A DNA stretch of 64,000 nucleotides from Allopusillimonas ginsengisoli. Its GTDB lineage: Bacteria > Pseudomonadota > Gammaproteobacteria > Burkholderiales > Burkholderiaceae_B. The stretch's first letter is position 1. Each line of letters starts with the position of its first letter. Both the position numbers and the translations under genes were made by a program. Positions 53,670 to 62,633 of this stretch are shown piece by piece. The stretch is taken from assembly GCF_004153455.1 (NCBI RefSeq), contig NZ_SDQE01000001.1:248001-312000 (forward strand), in the 5' to 3' direction. Below the pieces are notes generated by a model. It made no database searches. It saw nothing but the letters and a program-made list of their open reading frames with translations, and was not told where the DNA came from.

Positions 53670-54458
53670 TCACCCATCAAGGCGTAGAAATTTGTCTATT
53701 CCAAGCGTTTTTTCAATAAAATAAGTTAATATCACGGTCATGAGGATAAGTACGCCGGATAGCGCAGCAACCGTTGGGTCATCGAAGTCTCTTATATATT
53801 GAAATGTCTCCACAGGAATAGTCGTATGCCCAGCCCCCGCCAAAAAGGCAGTAATAGCAAAATTATCAAATGCCTGAGTAAACACAAATATGCTACCTGC
53901 CAAAAGACCGGGTTTAAGCTGCTGCAGTGTCACTGATGAAAATATTTGCCATTCACTAGCTCCTAAGGTTCTGGCACACTCCTCTATATCAGAATTAATT
54001 GATCTAAAAGTCGATATCAATGCACGCAATGCAAAAGGAAAAGTGAAAATAACCATACCGACAACTAGAAGGAAATAACCGCCAGTTAGGCCTCTCGCGG
54101 ATCCGAAGCTCAATATAACCACGCCCGTAACCACACCAGGAACGAGTAGCGGTGACATTAATAAATTATTGATAGTATCCCGGCCAAAAAAATTGAATCT
54201 TGTTAACGCAATGCTGGTTGGAATTGCTAACAATAAAGATACCGGCGTAACTATGGCAGTCATAGTGATACTGGTACGAAACGCTTGTCTGAATCCGTCA
54301 TTCTCATACAAACGTACATACCACTTTAAAGATGGCCATTCGGCCGGCCATGAAAAATATACACTTGAAACAAATGAGTAGAATATTATAAAAAAAACAG
54401 GAGTCAAGAGAAAACAGCAGACAAATATTGTTATGCTAAAAATCCACTTATTATCCAT
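53670..54458 (-). CDS. ABC transporter permease, PotC-type
   Basis: A 262-residue inner-membrane protein with six predicted transmembrane segments. The EAA loop reads DIEECARTLGASEWQIFSSVTLQQLKPGLLAGSIFVFTQAFDNF near 155-200. It ends with IEKTLGIDKFLRLDG. Together with the PotB-type permease four bases upstream it forms the membrane channel. Confidence 0.92.
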   Translation of the reverse strand: MDNKWIFSITIFVCCFLLTPVFFIIFYSFVSSVYFSWPAEWPSLKWYVRLYENDGFRQAFRTSITMTAIVTPVSLLLAIPTSIALTRFNFFGRDTINNLLMSPLLVPGVVTGVVILSFGSARGLTGGYFLLVVGMVIFTFPFALRALISTFRSINSDIEECARTLGASEWQIFSSVTLQQLKPGLLAGSIFVFTQAFDNFAITAFLAGAGHTTIPVETFQYIRDFDDPTVAALSGVLILMTVILTYFIEKTLGIDKFLRLDG

Positions 54459-54462
54459 TTAC

Positions 54463-55329
54463 TCAACCTCCTATTTTCAATAAATGCCGAACAAAACGCT
54501 CCAGAAATATAAAAAAAGCCATAGTTAATAACGTTCCCATTAAAAACACCGTAGAAATAGCTGCAGCGAATGGAAAATCAAAAGTTGAGAGGACCTGATC
54601 ATAGATCATGTTTGACATCATCATGACTTTTCCACCACCTAACAACAATGGAAAAACAAAAGCACTAACAGCCAACGCATATGTTAATGAAGCGGATGAG
54701 ATAATAGCTGGCACCGTAAGAGGCAAAGTAATTTGACGAAGCACTTGTGTTACGCTCGCTCCTAAAGTAAACGCAGCATCTTCGTATACCTTCGATGCAG
54801 CCCGAAACCCGCTTATAAGCGTAAGCGCGGTAAAGGGCACTAGGAAGTGGAGCAGACTTACATAAACACCAGTCCAATTGAAAACCATCTGTAAAGGTGC
54901 GTTAGTTAGCCCCAACATAACTAATATATAATTAATTGGCCCATTATTTCCAAGCAAGATTAACCAGGCATATGCTAGTGTCACGACCCCTGATAGAAAC
55001 GGTACGATCAAGGCCAATAACAATATTTTTCTAATATAAGGTGAATTCGCTCTGTTGTAGATCAACGCCACCGGATATGAAAGAACTAGAGAGATTATTG
55101 TAAGAACTAATGCTACCCATAGCGTTCGAAAAAGCACTTGTAAATAGTATGAATCCGTTAGAAGTCGTATATAATTATCGAGAGTTAGAGATTGCTGCCG
55201 GCCGGTTACTTGTGAATCCCATAGACTGCTACACAGAAACGATAGTAATGGTATGAAATATGCAGCCATCACCACAATAGCAGGGACAAGAAGGCCCAGA
55301 ATTTTAAGATTTCTTTGCCGATACCTCAT
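54463..55329 (-). CDS. ABC transporter permease, PotB-type
   Basis: A 288-residue inner-membrane protein with six predicted transmembrane segments. The EAA loop reads VYEDAAFTLGASVTQVLRQITLPLTVPAIISS near 180-211. The long N-terminal periplasmic segment before the second helix (SLWDSQVTGRQQSLTLDNYIRLLTDSYYLQV) is typical of PotB. It is spaced five bases from the ATPase gene. Confidence 0.92.
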   Translation of the reverse strand: MRYRQRNLKILGLLVPAIVVMAAYFIPLLSFLCSSLWDSQVTGRQQSLTLDNYIRLLTDSYYLQVLFRTLWVALVLTIISLVLSYPVALIYNRANSPYIRKILLLALIVPFLSGVVTLAYAWLILLGNNGPINYILVMLGLTNAPLQMVFNWTGVYVSLLHFLVPFTALTLISGFRAASKVYEDAAFTLGASVTQVLRQITLPLTVPAIISSASLTYALAVSAFVFPLLLGGGKVMMMSNMIYDQVLSTFDFPFAAAISTVFLMGTLLTMAFFIFLERFVRHLLKIGG

Positions 55330-55334
55330 TTATT

Positions 55335-56444
55335 TTATTCCTGTAAAAGCATAATGTTGGCCGGATCAATACGCAGTTTAACGAGCGAATTTATATTATG
55401 AGGCTCTCCATTTCGCGGGGTATTAGTATATAGAATGCCAACATTCGGCACATCTATCTCGTAATACAATCGAGAACCGCTATTACCGGTCATCACTATC
55501 TTTCCCGAAAAGGCATATTCTCCTTCATATTCATCATTCATTACCTCAATTAGCTCCTGCCGAATACCTAGAGCTACCTCCCCCACAGCCGAAAGAGTAT
55601 GACCATTTGCACAAAATATTGAAACTTTCCAATCCCGCCCTAAGCTTACTTGAATATCATTTGGCCCAATTCCAATAACTCGTCCTTTTAGAATATTGCA
55701 ATTTCCAAGAAAATTCGCAGTAAATACTGTCCTGGGGCGATCATAAACACGTGTGGGTTCTCCGAGATCCTCCACCTCTCCCTCGGACATTACAAGTAGG
55801 CGATCGGATAGGAGTAACGCTTCATCTTGATCGTGCGTAACAAAGATGGTTGTAACCTTCAACTCAAGTTGTATTTTTCTAAAAGCAATCCGTAATGAAT
55901 CTCGCAACTGACGATCAAGTGCGCTAAACGGCTCATCCAATAGTAATACTTGCGGCCGGGTGATCAGGGCACGTGCTAAAGCCACACGCTGTTGTTGACC
56001 TCCGCTAAGCTCAATGGGGTAACGGTCTTGATATTCCAGAAGAGATACTAAAGAAAGCATTTCCTTAACGCGCATGGCAATCTCTGATTTATTTACCCCT
56101 CTCACTTTCAATCCGTAGGCTACATTTTCGGATACGGACATATGAGGAAACAGCGCGATACTTTGGAATAGCATGGCCACGTTACGCATGTTGGTTTTCA
56201 ACGTGTCCACCCGGGTACCGTTGATCCATATCTCACCACTGGTAGGCTCTACAAGACCCGCTATCATACGTAGTATGGTGCTTTTACCACATCCACTAGG
56301 CCCTAATAGGGTGAATAACTCTCCCTCTTTTATATCTAAATTTAGATTGCGTACTGCCGGCTGCTCACGATATGTTTTTTTGATATTTCGAAGTTGGAGC
56401 GCCGAGCGATTTAAGTTTGCCATCCCGCCGACAACGTGATTCAT
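55335..56444 (-). CDS. ABC transporter ATP-binding protein, PotA-type
   Basis: A 369-residue ATPase. Walker A is GPSGCGKSTILR near 50-61, the signature is LSGGQQQRVALARAL near 147-161, Walker B is LLLDEPFSALDRQ, and the switch His is in VTHDQDEALLLSDRL. The C-terminal part (about 250-369) is a TOBE-type regulatory domain. It energises import by the two permeases downstream. A 208-base AT-rich gap separates it from the flavin reductase gene, so it may have its own promoter. Confidence 0.95.
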   Translation of the reverse strand: MNHVVGGMANLNRSALQLRNIKKTYREQPAVRNLNLDIKEGELFTLLGPSGCGKSTILRMIAGLVEPTSGEIWINGTRVDTLKTNMRNVAMLFQSIALFPHMSVSENVAYGLKVRGVNKSEIAMRVKEMLSLVSLLEYQDRYPIELSGGQQQRVALARALITRPQVLLLDEPFSALDRQLRDSLRIAFRKIQLELKVTTIFVTHDQDEALLLSDRLLVMSEGEVEDLGEPTRVYDRPRTVFTANFLGNCNILKGRVIGIGPNDIQVSLGRDWKVSIFCANGHTLSAVGEVALGIRQELIEVMNDEYEGEYAFSGKIVMTGNSGSRLYYEIDVPNVGILYTNTPRNGEPHNINSLVKLRIDPANIMLLQE

Positions 56445-56652
56445 ATCTGTCTCTCTCCGTTATAGTTGCTGAACGCATATTATGCTATTCTTTATTCAAC
56501 TATTCTGTCACCCTACGCACAAATTCTTTATAAATTAGAAAAAGCCTGCATTTAAAACCTTATCCACTAACCGTCGAACAGCCTTCAATGCTGGCAAGTA
56601 TTTATTAATTTGCGCTCTTGCATATTCGTTCTAAACCCTTGAACCAGTATTG

Positions 56653-57138
56653 CTACATTGTGCAAATTGCTACACTATAAAAATCTCTTGAGTAATATAC
56701 CAACGGTTTTGCTGCCTCCCCAAGACCGACCTCCTCTACGCGGCCAATAACTATATAATGGTCTCCTGCGGAGATTGCGCTATCTAACGTACACTCAACA
56801 AACGCTACTGCGTTTTTCAAACGAAGTGCTTTTGGCTCTCCGGCGTTATGATTTTCCATAAATTTTGCGTTTCCTTTTCTCGATGCAAACTCTGCAACAT
56901 CAGTTTGAGAGTCCGCAAGAAAATTCACGCCGAATGTAGAGCATTTAATAAAAAACTGTGTTGCATAATTATGCTTTGCAACACAAATCAATATCATCGG
57001 CGGATCCATCGAAAGGGAACAGCAGGAAGTCATCGTAACTCCCCAAGGACGCCCCTCTATAAACGTTGTAGCTACGGCCACTCCGCCCGCTAATCGGCTC
57101 ATCGCTTCCCGAAATTCTATTTTCAAATGTTCGTTCAT
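56653..57138 (-). CDS. Flavin reductase (HpaC-like, DIM6/NTAB family)
   Basis: A 161-residue flavin-reductase-like split-barrel protein. It has the family start FREAMSRLAGGVAVATTFIEGRPWGVTMTSCCSLSMDPPMILICVAKHNY and SAISAGDHYIVIGRVEEVGLGE. HpaC proteins supply FADH2 or FMNH2 to HpaB-type monooxygenases. The gene lies in the same unit as an HpaB-type protein three genes upstream, supporting a two-component oxygenase. GAGG is present just before the ATG at 57138. Confidence 0.92.
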   Translation of the reverse strand: MNEHLKIEFREAMSRLAGGVAVATTFIEGRPWGVTMTSCCSLSMDPPMILICVAKHNYATQFFIKCSTFGVNFLADSQTDVAEFASRKGNAKFMENHNAGEPKALRLKNAVAFVECTLDSAISAGDHYIVIGRVEEVGLGEAAKPLVYYSRDFYSVAICTM

Positions 57139-57166
57139 TGAGCACCTCTATTTTATTTATACTCTG

Positions 57167-57865
57167 TTAATAAATAAGAGCCCCATCCATCCCTATTTCT
57201 GTAGTCAAGGGATAAAACTTTGTTATCGGTTCATTTTTAAGACGACCAACGTGTGCAACCCATTCCTGATATGCTTGGCGTAGTGCAGTTATTGCATTTT
57301 CGGCCCAGTCTATTCTTAGATCGACACTTACGGGCCACATGGGATTACGTTTATTAGTATCCAGTAATAGAGTTGCAGAATGCGGGCCTCCCAACTCTCC
57401 TCCTGCTAATTGTCCTGCCTCGATCGCCCCCATCAAACGTTGGGCTAAAGATATATTTTTAGATCTGCTGAAGGCTTCCCCAATCGCGTCAACTACCTGT
57501 TTACCTATAACTAAATTTCCACATGCAACGAAGTCATTTCCAATTACGTGCCCCTTCCAGTCTCGTGTCGACGTGCCAGTAAATGCTGCGCCCTCTCCAT
57601 TCCAATTGAGCGCACCAACCTGTCTATATTCACGATTACTGTCACACCGCAGCGAGGCTTCCAACGCATCCTTTGGTGGAATACCTTTTTCCATCAACTG
57701 TAAAATATGATGACCATGAAAAGAATTAGTTCTGGCCTGCGTGATTACAGCCCCCACGGTTGAGGAGAGAAATGGGCAATGGCCTCCATGAGAAATGCTT
57801 GCACTGACAGTGCAGATGCCAATTTGATTAGATTCTTTACATAGACCCACAATAGAAAAAGTCAT
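57167..57865 (-). CDS. DUF1028-family Ntn-like hydrolase
   Basis: A 232-residue protein of the DUF1028 family, predicted to have an Ntn-hydrolase-type fold. The start TFSIVGLCKESNQIGICTVSASISHGGHCPFLSSTVGAVITQARTN matches the family pattern. The C-terminal half holds an acidic DxRxDW-type stretch (VDLRIDWAENAITALR). It is often found beside amidases or peptidases in catabolic clusters. Its ATG overlaps the M20 peptidase stop by four bases (ATGA), so the two are probably translated together. Confidence 0.88.
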   Translation of the reverse strand: MTFSIVGLCKESNQIGICTVSASISHGGHCPFLSSTVGAVITQARTNSFHGHHILQLMEKGIPPKDALEASLRCDSNREYRQVGALNWNGEGAAFTGTSTRDWKGHVIGNDFVACGNLVIGKQVVDAIGEAFSRSKNISLAQRLMGAIEAGQLAGGELGGPHSATLLLDTNKRNPMWPVSVDLRIDWAENAITALRQAYQEWVAHVGRLKNEPITKFYPLTTEIGMDGALIY

Positions 57866-59055
57866 TCCTCTGTTCCTTTAGGTATATTCACTAAATCGTT
57901 TTCAGCTAAAAGTGCAGTAAGTATCGCGCCGCGTTCTGAAAAACTATGTAGCGGTACCACCTCTCTTTTACTGCAGATGTCAATTCCAACGGGCCCGAGC
58001 CCATCTAGCGTAGGAACTCCTAATGCGGCCGCAAAACTTCCATCCGATCCCCCAGGCGTACTCATTTCACCAAAATTTGATACCTTCAAATGATCAGCAA
58101 CAACCTTGGCGCGGCGAAACAATTCTTGCACCCCCTTGGAGCGCGGAAAAATTGGCCGTGTAATTCCTCCTCGCCAAGCCGTTTTCGTCCCTGAAACATA
58201 AGTTTTTGCCGAAATTTCCTGTACTTTCCGACATACTTCCTCCAATAACTCCATGGTATGAGCTCGGACGTCTACATGCATAACTGCTGACTCCGGCACC
58301 ACTTGTTTTGCCACTCCACCTTTTGCAACACCAACCGACACTCGACAGCTGAAATCCGAAGCAGTGAGGTTTTCATAAGCGATGATCTTATGGGCCATCT
58401 CCACTACAGCGCTGGCCCCGAAGTCATAGCCAGCATGTGCCGTCACCCCAGCGATATCAACAATGTATGTAGCAAGTCCTCGGCGACTAGTAACTAAATA
58501 CCCATTTTTTCGTGCTGGTTCCAAACATAATGCACAATCAACTGATCTCACCTCCCGCTCGATCAATGCTCGGCTGGAGGGACTACCAACTTCTTCGTCT
58601 GAGATCAGCAGAAACTTCACATGTTCAGGGCCTTTGATGTTCAAAGCATCTATAGCGTCGAGCGCAGCCAGCCCCATAACGTTGGGGCCTTTCATGTCGC
58701 CCGACCCCGGCCCAGTAACCATGCCTTCCTTTATCGAGAATGGCCAGTCCTTCACTGTTCCTTTAGGCCACACCGTATCGCAATGGCCAATCAATACAAC
58801 GGTGCCCTTGTTGCCGTCAGGCCGATGGCGTTCCGCGATCAAATGAGGTGCGAATTGTGGATCGGTTTGCTCCGCTCTCACATCAAAGCCTCGTTTCTTC
58901 AATTCTTCGGCGAACACACTTCCGACAGCTTTGACCCCTTCAACGTCATAACTTCCACTGTCAATGTTGACTACTTTTTCCCAAATCTGTAGGTAGTCTT
59001 CTAAATTTTTTTCAAAAAATTCCTTTGCTTTTTCGCCAACCTTAATCAACTTCAT
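57862..59055 (-). CDS. M20-family metallopeptidase (carboxypeptidase G2-like)
   Basis: A 397-residue zinc hydrolase. Metal-site residues are in VLIGHCDTVWPKG near 88-100 (His and Asp), GPGSGDMKGPNVMGL (bridging Asp) and ISDEEVGSPSSR (two Glu). The dimerisation domain is between. A PGGSDGSFAAALGVPTLDGLGPVG block and the C-terminal HSFSERGAI supply the last ligands. CPG2-type members cleave C-terminal amino acids from N-acyl or N-aryl compounds such as folates. GGAGG five bases before the ATG at 59055 sets the start. Confidence 0.94.
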   Translation of the reverse strand: MKLIKVGEKAKEFFEKNLEDYLQIWEKVVNIDSGSYDVEGVKAVGSVFAEELKKRGFDVRAEQTDPQFAPHLIAERHRPDGNKGTVVLIGHCDTVWPKGTVKDWPFSIKEGMVTGPGSGDMKGPNVMGLAALDAIDALNIKGPEHVKFLLISDEEVGSPSSRALIEREVRSVDCALCLEPARKNGYLVTSRRGLATYIVDIAGVTAHAGYDFGASAVVEMAHKIIAYENLTASDFSCRVSVGVAKGGVAKQVVPESAVMHVDVRAHTMELLEEVCRKVQEISAKTYVSGTKTAWRGGITRPIFPRSKGVQELFRRAKVVADHLKVSNFGEMSTPGGSDGSFAAALGVPTLDGLGPVGIDICSKREVVPLHSFSERGAILTALLAENDLVNIPKGTEE

Positions 59056-59108
59056 AAATACCTCCAATTTATTAAATTTAGCTTATAGATCGAATATTTA
59101 TAATTACA

Positions 59109-60563
59109 TCAGCCCAAAATCCGATCTAGCTCATCTGCACGCTCCAATATTCGCTTTGCACGAGCTATTGAGGTTGACTGATCATATGATCTAAATAATG
59201 TTGCAGCCTGAACGTGCGGAGGACTTTCCGCAAACATTTGATAGACTGCTTTTTGGCCAGCATAAGATGAAGAAGTTAGATCGGCTACTAGATTAAGTAC
59301 GCGTAACCGATCCTCAGCTTCGACGCTCCCGACTCGAAAATATTTTTTAACTACTCCACCAGTTTCAGAGCTTTCTAAACTTGCACGGTCGGGAACGAGA
59401 ACAGCGCTTCCCCCCGCTAAGTCTCTCAAGGTATGTATTGCGTGATGATAATTTAGTGCTGCATACATGCGCCCAGCATAAATCTGTGTTTGACCTGGAT
59501 ACATGACACCGTTTTTTCCGACGTAGCAATCTGCTTCTGCACTGATGACATGACCATATATTGTTTGGCGATAAAGCATCAGCTGCGACAACTTCTCTTG
59601 AATGCTGGGAATATTTGACAGTTTTGAATGGCCGGTAACCATCAATGCTGCGCCAACAAGCAAATCAGCTTTTGAGAGAGCTCTAATTAAATAACTGTAC
59701 GCGCCAAATCGGTGCAGATGGGCCCGCAATTCTTGGGCAACCACGGGATTTCGAGAGAAAAATACATCTTGCCAAGGAACAAATACGTTATCCATGACAA
59801 TCAGTGTGTCAATCTCATCAGCATGATAAGTTAACGGCCGGTCGAACGATGTTGTTCCAGAGGCCATCGACCTGCGACAGATATGAGTAATGTTTGGATG
59901 ATTTAACGGAACAACGCATGCCACTGCGAAATCTTTATTTTTGTCACCCCAACTGCCTACCGTGGGTTTGACAAACGCAACGTTAGCGTACGATGCTCCC
60001 GTTTCAAATTTTGCACCTCGGATCACAATTCCATCATCATTCTCTTCAACTACCCGAACATGCATATCCAAGTCGTCCTGCTCAAAGGGTTGTTTACTTC
60101 TGTCGCCCTTTGGGTCTGTATTGGCGCTGGTCATAAACTCTTGAGTGCTCTGCAGTCGTCCTAACCAATGATCGACGGCGGCGGCGTAACGAGCATCATG
60201 TTGCTGCAGTATGTCTTTATTGTCATGAAGCGTGAATAAGGCCGACGCAGTTTCATCTCCAAACCTATCCAGAGTCCCTCCGATTTCACTTAAAGCAGCT
60301 AGAGTTCCCAACCTCACATGCTCCAAGTCTTCTCTAGTCTCCGGGAATTTATGAAATCGACTGACACGTTCTCCATTCGATGTTGTGGTTAGGTGCTGAC
60401 CTATTTCGGCATCAAAATGCATATCGTATAGACGTGCGATATTTTCAACCATCGAACGAAAAGCAGGGTGTGTCGTTACGTCAGACACCCTTTCTCCCGA
60501 AATATAAACATTCCGCCCGTCCCTAAGACTCTCTTTGTACTGTTCACCGGTTTTCAAACCCAT
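59109..60563 (-). CDS. HpaB-type FADH2-dependent aromatic hydroxylase
   Basis: A 484-residue member of the 4-hydroxyphenylacetate 3-monooxygenase large-component family. Its N-terminus (TGEQYKESLRDGRNVYISGERVSDVTTHPAF) is typical. The acyl-CoA-dehydrogenase-like fold continues with AKFETGASYANVAFVKP near 185-201 and DEIDTLIVMDNVFVPWQDVFF near 251-271. It needs reduced FAD, which the HpaC-like protein in this unit can supply. It is the first gene of the island operon: AAAGGAGG precedes the ATG and a GntR-type palindrome lies about 35 bases upstream. Confidence 0.93.
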   Translation of the reverse strand: MGLKTGEQYKESLRDGRNVYISGERVSDVTTHPAFRSMVENIARLYDMHFDAEIGQHLTTTSNGERVSRFHKFPETREDLEHVRLGTLAALSEIGGTLDRFGDETASALFTLHDNKDILQQHDARYAAAVDHWLGRLQSTQEFMTSANTDPKGDRSKQPFEQDDLDMHVRVVEENDDGIVIRGAKFETGASYANVAFVKPTVGSWGDKNKDFAVACVVPLNHPNITHICRRSMASGTTSFDRPLTYHADEIDTLIVMDNVFVPWQDVFFSRNPVVAQELRAHLHRFGAYSYLIRALSKADLLVGAALMVTGHSKLSNIPSIQEKLSQLMLYRQTIYGHVISAEADCYVGKNGVMYPGQTQIYAGRMYAALNYHHAIHTLRDLAGGSAVLVPDRASLESSETGGVVKKYFRVGSVEAEDRLRVLNLVADLTSSSYAGQKAVYQMFAESPPHVQAATLFRSYDQSTSIARAKRILERADELDRILG

Positions 60564-60596
60564 CTCCAGCCTCCTTTGCTAGCGTGTTATACATTA

Positions 60597-60606
60597 TTGT
60601 ATACAA
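60597..60606. promoter_or_regulatory. GntR-type operator palindrome before the HpaB operon
   Basis: TTGTATACAA is a perfect 10-bp palindrome 33 bases upstream of the monooxygenase ATG. It overlaps a second symmetry, TATACA-TTAT-TGTATA (60588-60603). TTGTATACAA matches the general TxGTxxxACxA form of FCD-type GntR operators. The island's own GntR gene is the obvious candidate binder; this is inference. Confidence 0.62.
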
Positions 60607-60728
60607 GATAGTATTTCATGTCAATTTCCTTTTGATTTTTAAAGTTTCCAAGAATTATTCGGCTGAATGCCAACAGAGAAACAGGATTGTTACGACGCAA
60701 AGCTCGAATAAGCGACGTAACAAAGATG

Positions 60729-61997
60729 TGACCTTGTTCCGGTTTCACGTACAGCAGGAATTGCTTGAATTCTTACTGTACGCAGAGCGATGATGAAAGA
60801 GAAAAATATCGGCAAGAGGGAGTACACCGAGGAGTTCAAGGTTGAAGCGGTTCGCTTGCTGGAGTCCGTTGGTGTTAATGAAGCAGCCCGAAGACTGGGT
60901 GTGCCTACGGCCACGGTGGGCAACTGGGCTCGTCAGGCGCGCAAGGAAGAGTCTGTGACGTCGATGCTCTACCTGGCCTGTCTAAACGCCTCGTCTCAGA
61001 GCTGGAGGCCGAGAACAGCCGACTGAGAAAGGAGCTGGCAGAGGCCAAATTGGATGTTGAAATTTTAAAAAAAAGCGACGCCATACTTCGCCAAGGCTTC
61101 GCGATGAAGTATGCCTGGATCGAACAAAACCGCGGCCATTACGCAGTTAGCAGTTTGTGTCGCCTTTTGTCGGTATCTCGTTCCGGTTACTGCCAATGGC
61201 GAACGCGGCCCCGGAGTTCTCGAGCTAGAGAAAACGCGTCGCTCGATGCTCGAATCGCAGTGATTCATCTTGAGAGCAAAGGCAGCTGTGGCAGGCCCAG
61301 AATCATACAGGCGCTGCGCCAGCAAGGCTTGCGTTTTGGCAGCGAGCGGGTACGCCGCAGTCTGTTGCGCCAGGGTTTGAATCCGGTCTACAGACGCCCT
61401 TACCGGGTCACAACCGATTCGGACCACAAACTGCCGCTTGCTCAAAATGTGCTCTAAAGACGCGTCGATGGCTGGCATCCGAATCAGGCGTGGGTAGCGG
61501 ACATTACGTATGTGGCCACCGGTCAGGGATGGCTGTATTTGGCCGCTGTACTTGATCTTGCCACTCGTCGGATAGTCGGCTGGTCGATGTCTGAGAGGAT
61601 TGATGCCGCGCTTGTCTGCTAAGCCCTGAAGTCTGCCCATTGGCAACGAAAGCCGGCAAAGGGCCTGATCCTGCACACGGATCGCGGCAGTCAGTATGCC
61701 AGCCATATGCATCAGAAGCTGGTATCGCAGTATGGCTTCGTGATGTCTATGAGCCGCAAGGCCAATGCTTGGGATAATGCGCCAATGGCTAGTTTCTTTA
61801 AAACGTTGAAAGTGGAGAGGCTTTATCGGGTCCATTATCGTGATCGCCAGCAAGCTCGGCTCGATATCGTGGATTGGATAGAAGGCTTTTATAACCGACG
61901 ACGCCTGCATTCCTCGAACGGGTTTCAGGCCCCAGTTACTGCTGAAGCCATGTTGAAAGCAGCATAACTTGGTATACGTGGAAGCGAGGCAGGGTCA
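60729..61997 (+). mobile_element. Degenerate IS3-family insertion sequence
   Basis: The 1269-bp element is bounded by imperfect terminal inverted repeats: TGACCTTGTTCCGGTTTCAC at the left (60729) and TGACCCTGCCTCGCTTCCAC as read inward from the right end (61997). They agree at about 26 of the first 36 positions. The length and the two-frame transposase are typical of the IS3 family. No target-site duplication is visible: the flanks read GATG on the left and TTCC on the right, which suggests rearrangement after insertion. The right end lies inside an integrase gene. Confidence 0.9.
60790..61967 (+). pseudogene. Broken IS3-family transposase (OrfA-OrfB)
   Basis: OrfA begins KREYTEEFKVEAVRLLESVGVNEAARRLGVP; around 60960 a one-base loss shifts the frame from the OrfA reading to the frame carrying ELEAENSRLRKELAEAKLDVEILKK. 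An A8 run at 61067-61074 is the expected frameshift site. OrfB continues (MKYAWIEQNRGHY...) but is interrupted by stops at 61455 and 61620. The catalytic residues seen are Asp in WVADITYVAT and Asp in HTDRGSQYAS, while the third acidic residue, expected as Glu in DNAPMxSFF, reads Ala (codon 61788-61790). This makes four independent inactivating changes. Confidence 0.92.
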
Positions 61998-62633
61998 TTC
62001 CCCCTCGACCTCAATTTGTCGCGCAGAATCAACTGCCACCAATTTGGCGTGTCTACGGGCAGCGGGCCAGCTTCCAACGTATAATCCCAGGCCGCACCCA
62101 ATTCGCGCCGAAGAATTCCCGCCTGGACAGGCTTGTCGACGAAGCTTTGGATCACACCGAACGCGATCGACCGAGTAACCTCAACGACATCCATTTCTGC
62201 TACACCGCCGAGCACCGTGTCGAACGTGCGTCGAATCTCTTTCGCACCTTTCGGCGCCCGGTTGGGGTCGATATGGCCATCCAGGTAACAATTGCAGACT
62301 TGGCGAGCCGCCCGCACGCCCGCCCCCTTGCGTTGCTTGGCCGCTTGTTTCTGCACGGCCACTTCGGCTTGTTCGGTACGTGCCTCCATCGCGGGATCCT
62401 CACCAGCATCAGGTTGCGTACGTAAGGACTCCCAAGCGACAATAGCAGCAGGAAGAGACATGATAGGCCAATGCCCGATCTTGATTTGACGCATCCGGCC
62501 ATCCGTCGGGCTTTTATATTTGTACGCCCAGGTGCGCCTGGTTTCGAAAGCTAACAACCGGAGCCCCGGGGCCATCAATGTTAATGTGTTGTTTTGGCTG
62601 CAGCAGTTTGGCTGCTATCGCGTCGAATTGCAT
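61998..62633 (-). pseudogene. Tyrosine-recombinase (P4-type integrase) gene, truncated and frameshifted
   Basis: The minus-strand gene starts at the ATG at 62633 (MQFDAIAAKLLQPKQHINID). Near 62575 a frame change is needed to reach PGLRLLAFETRRTWAYKYKSPTDGRMRQIKIGHWPIMS, the arm-binding N-terminal domain of P4-like integrases. The central part VCNCYLDGHIDPNRAPKGAKEIRRTFDTVLG follows. The frame then enters the IS3 right end at 61997 with no catalytic Arg/His/Tyr region left, so only about half of the enzyme remains. It is non-functional by both defects. Confidence 0.85.

Noticed and set aside
60564-60728. Island operon disrupted by the IS3 insertion
   Set aside because: The IS left end at 60729 lies 166 bases before the HpaB ATG, so the ribosome-binding site and the operator palindrome remain intact.
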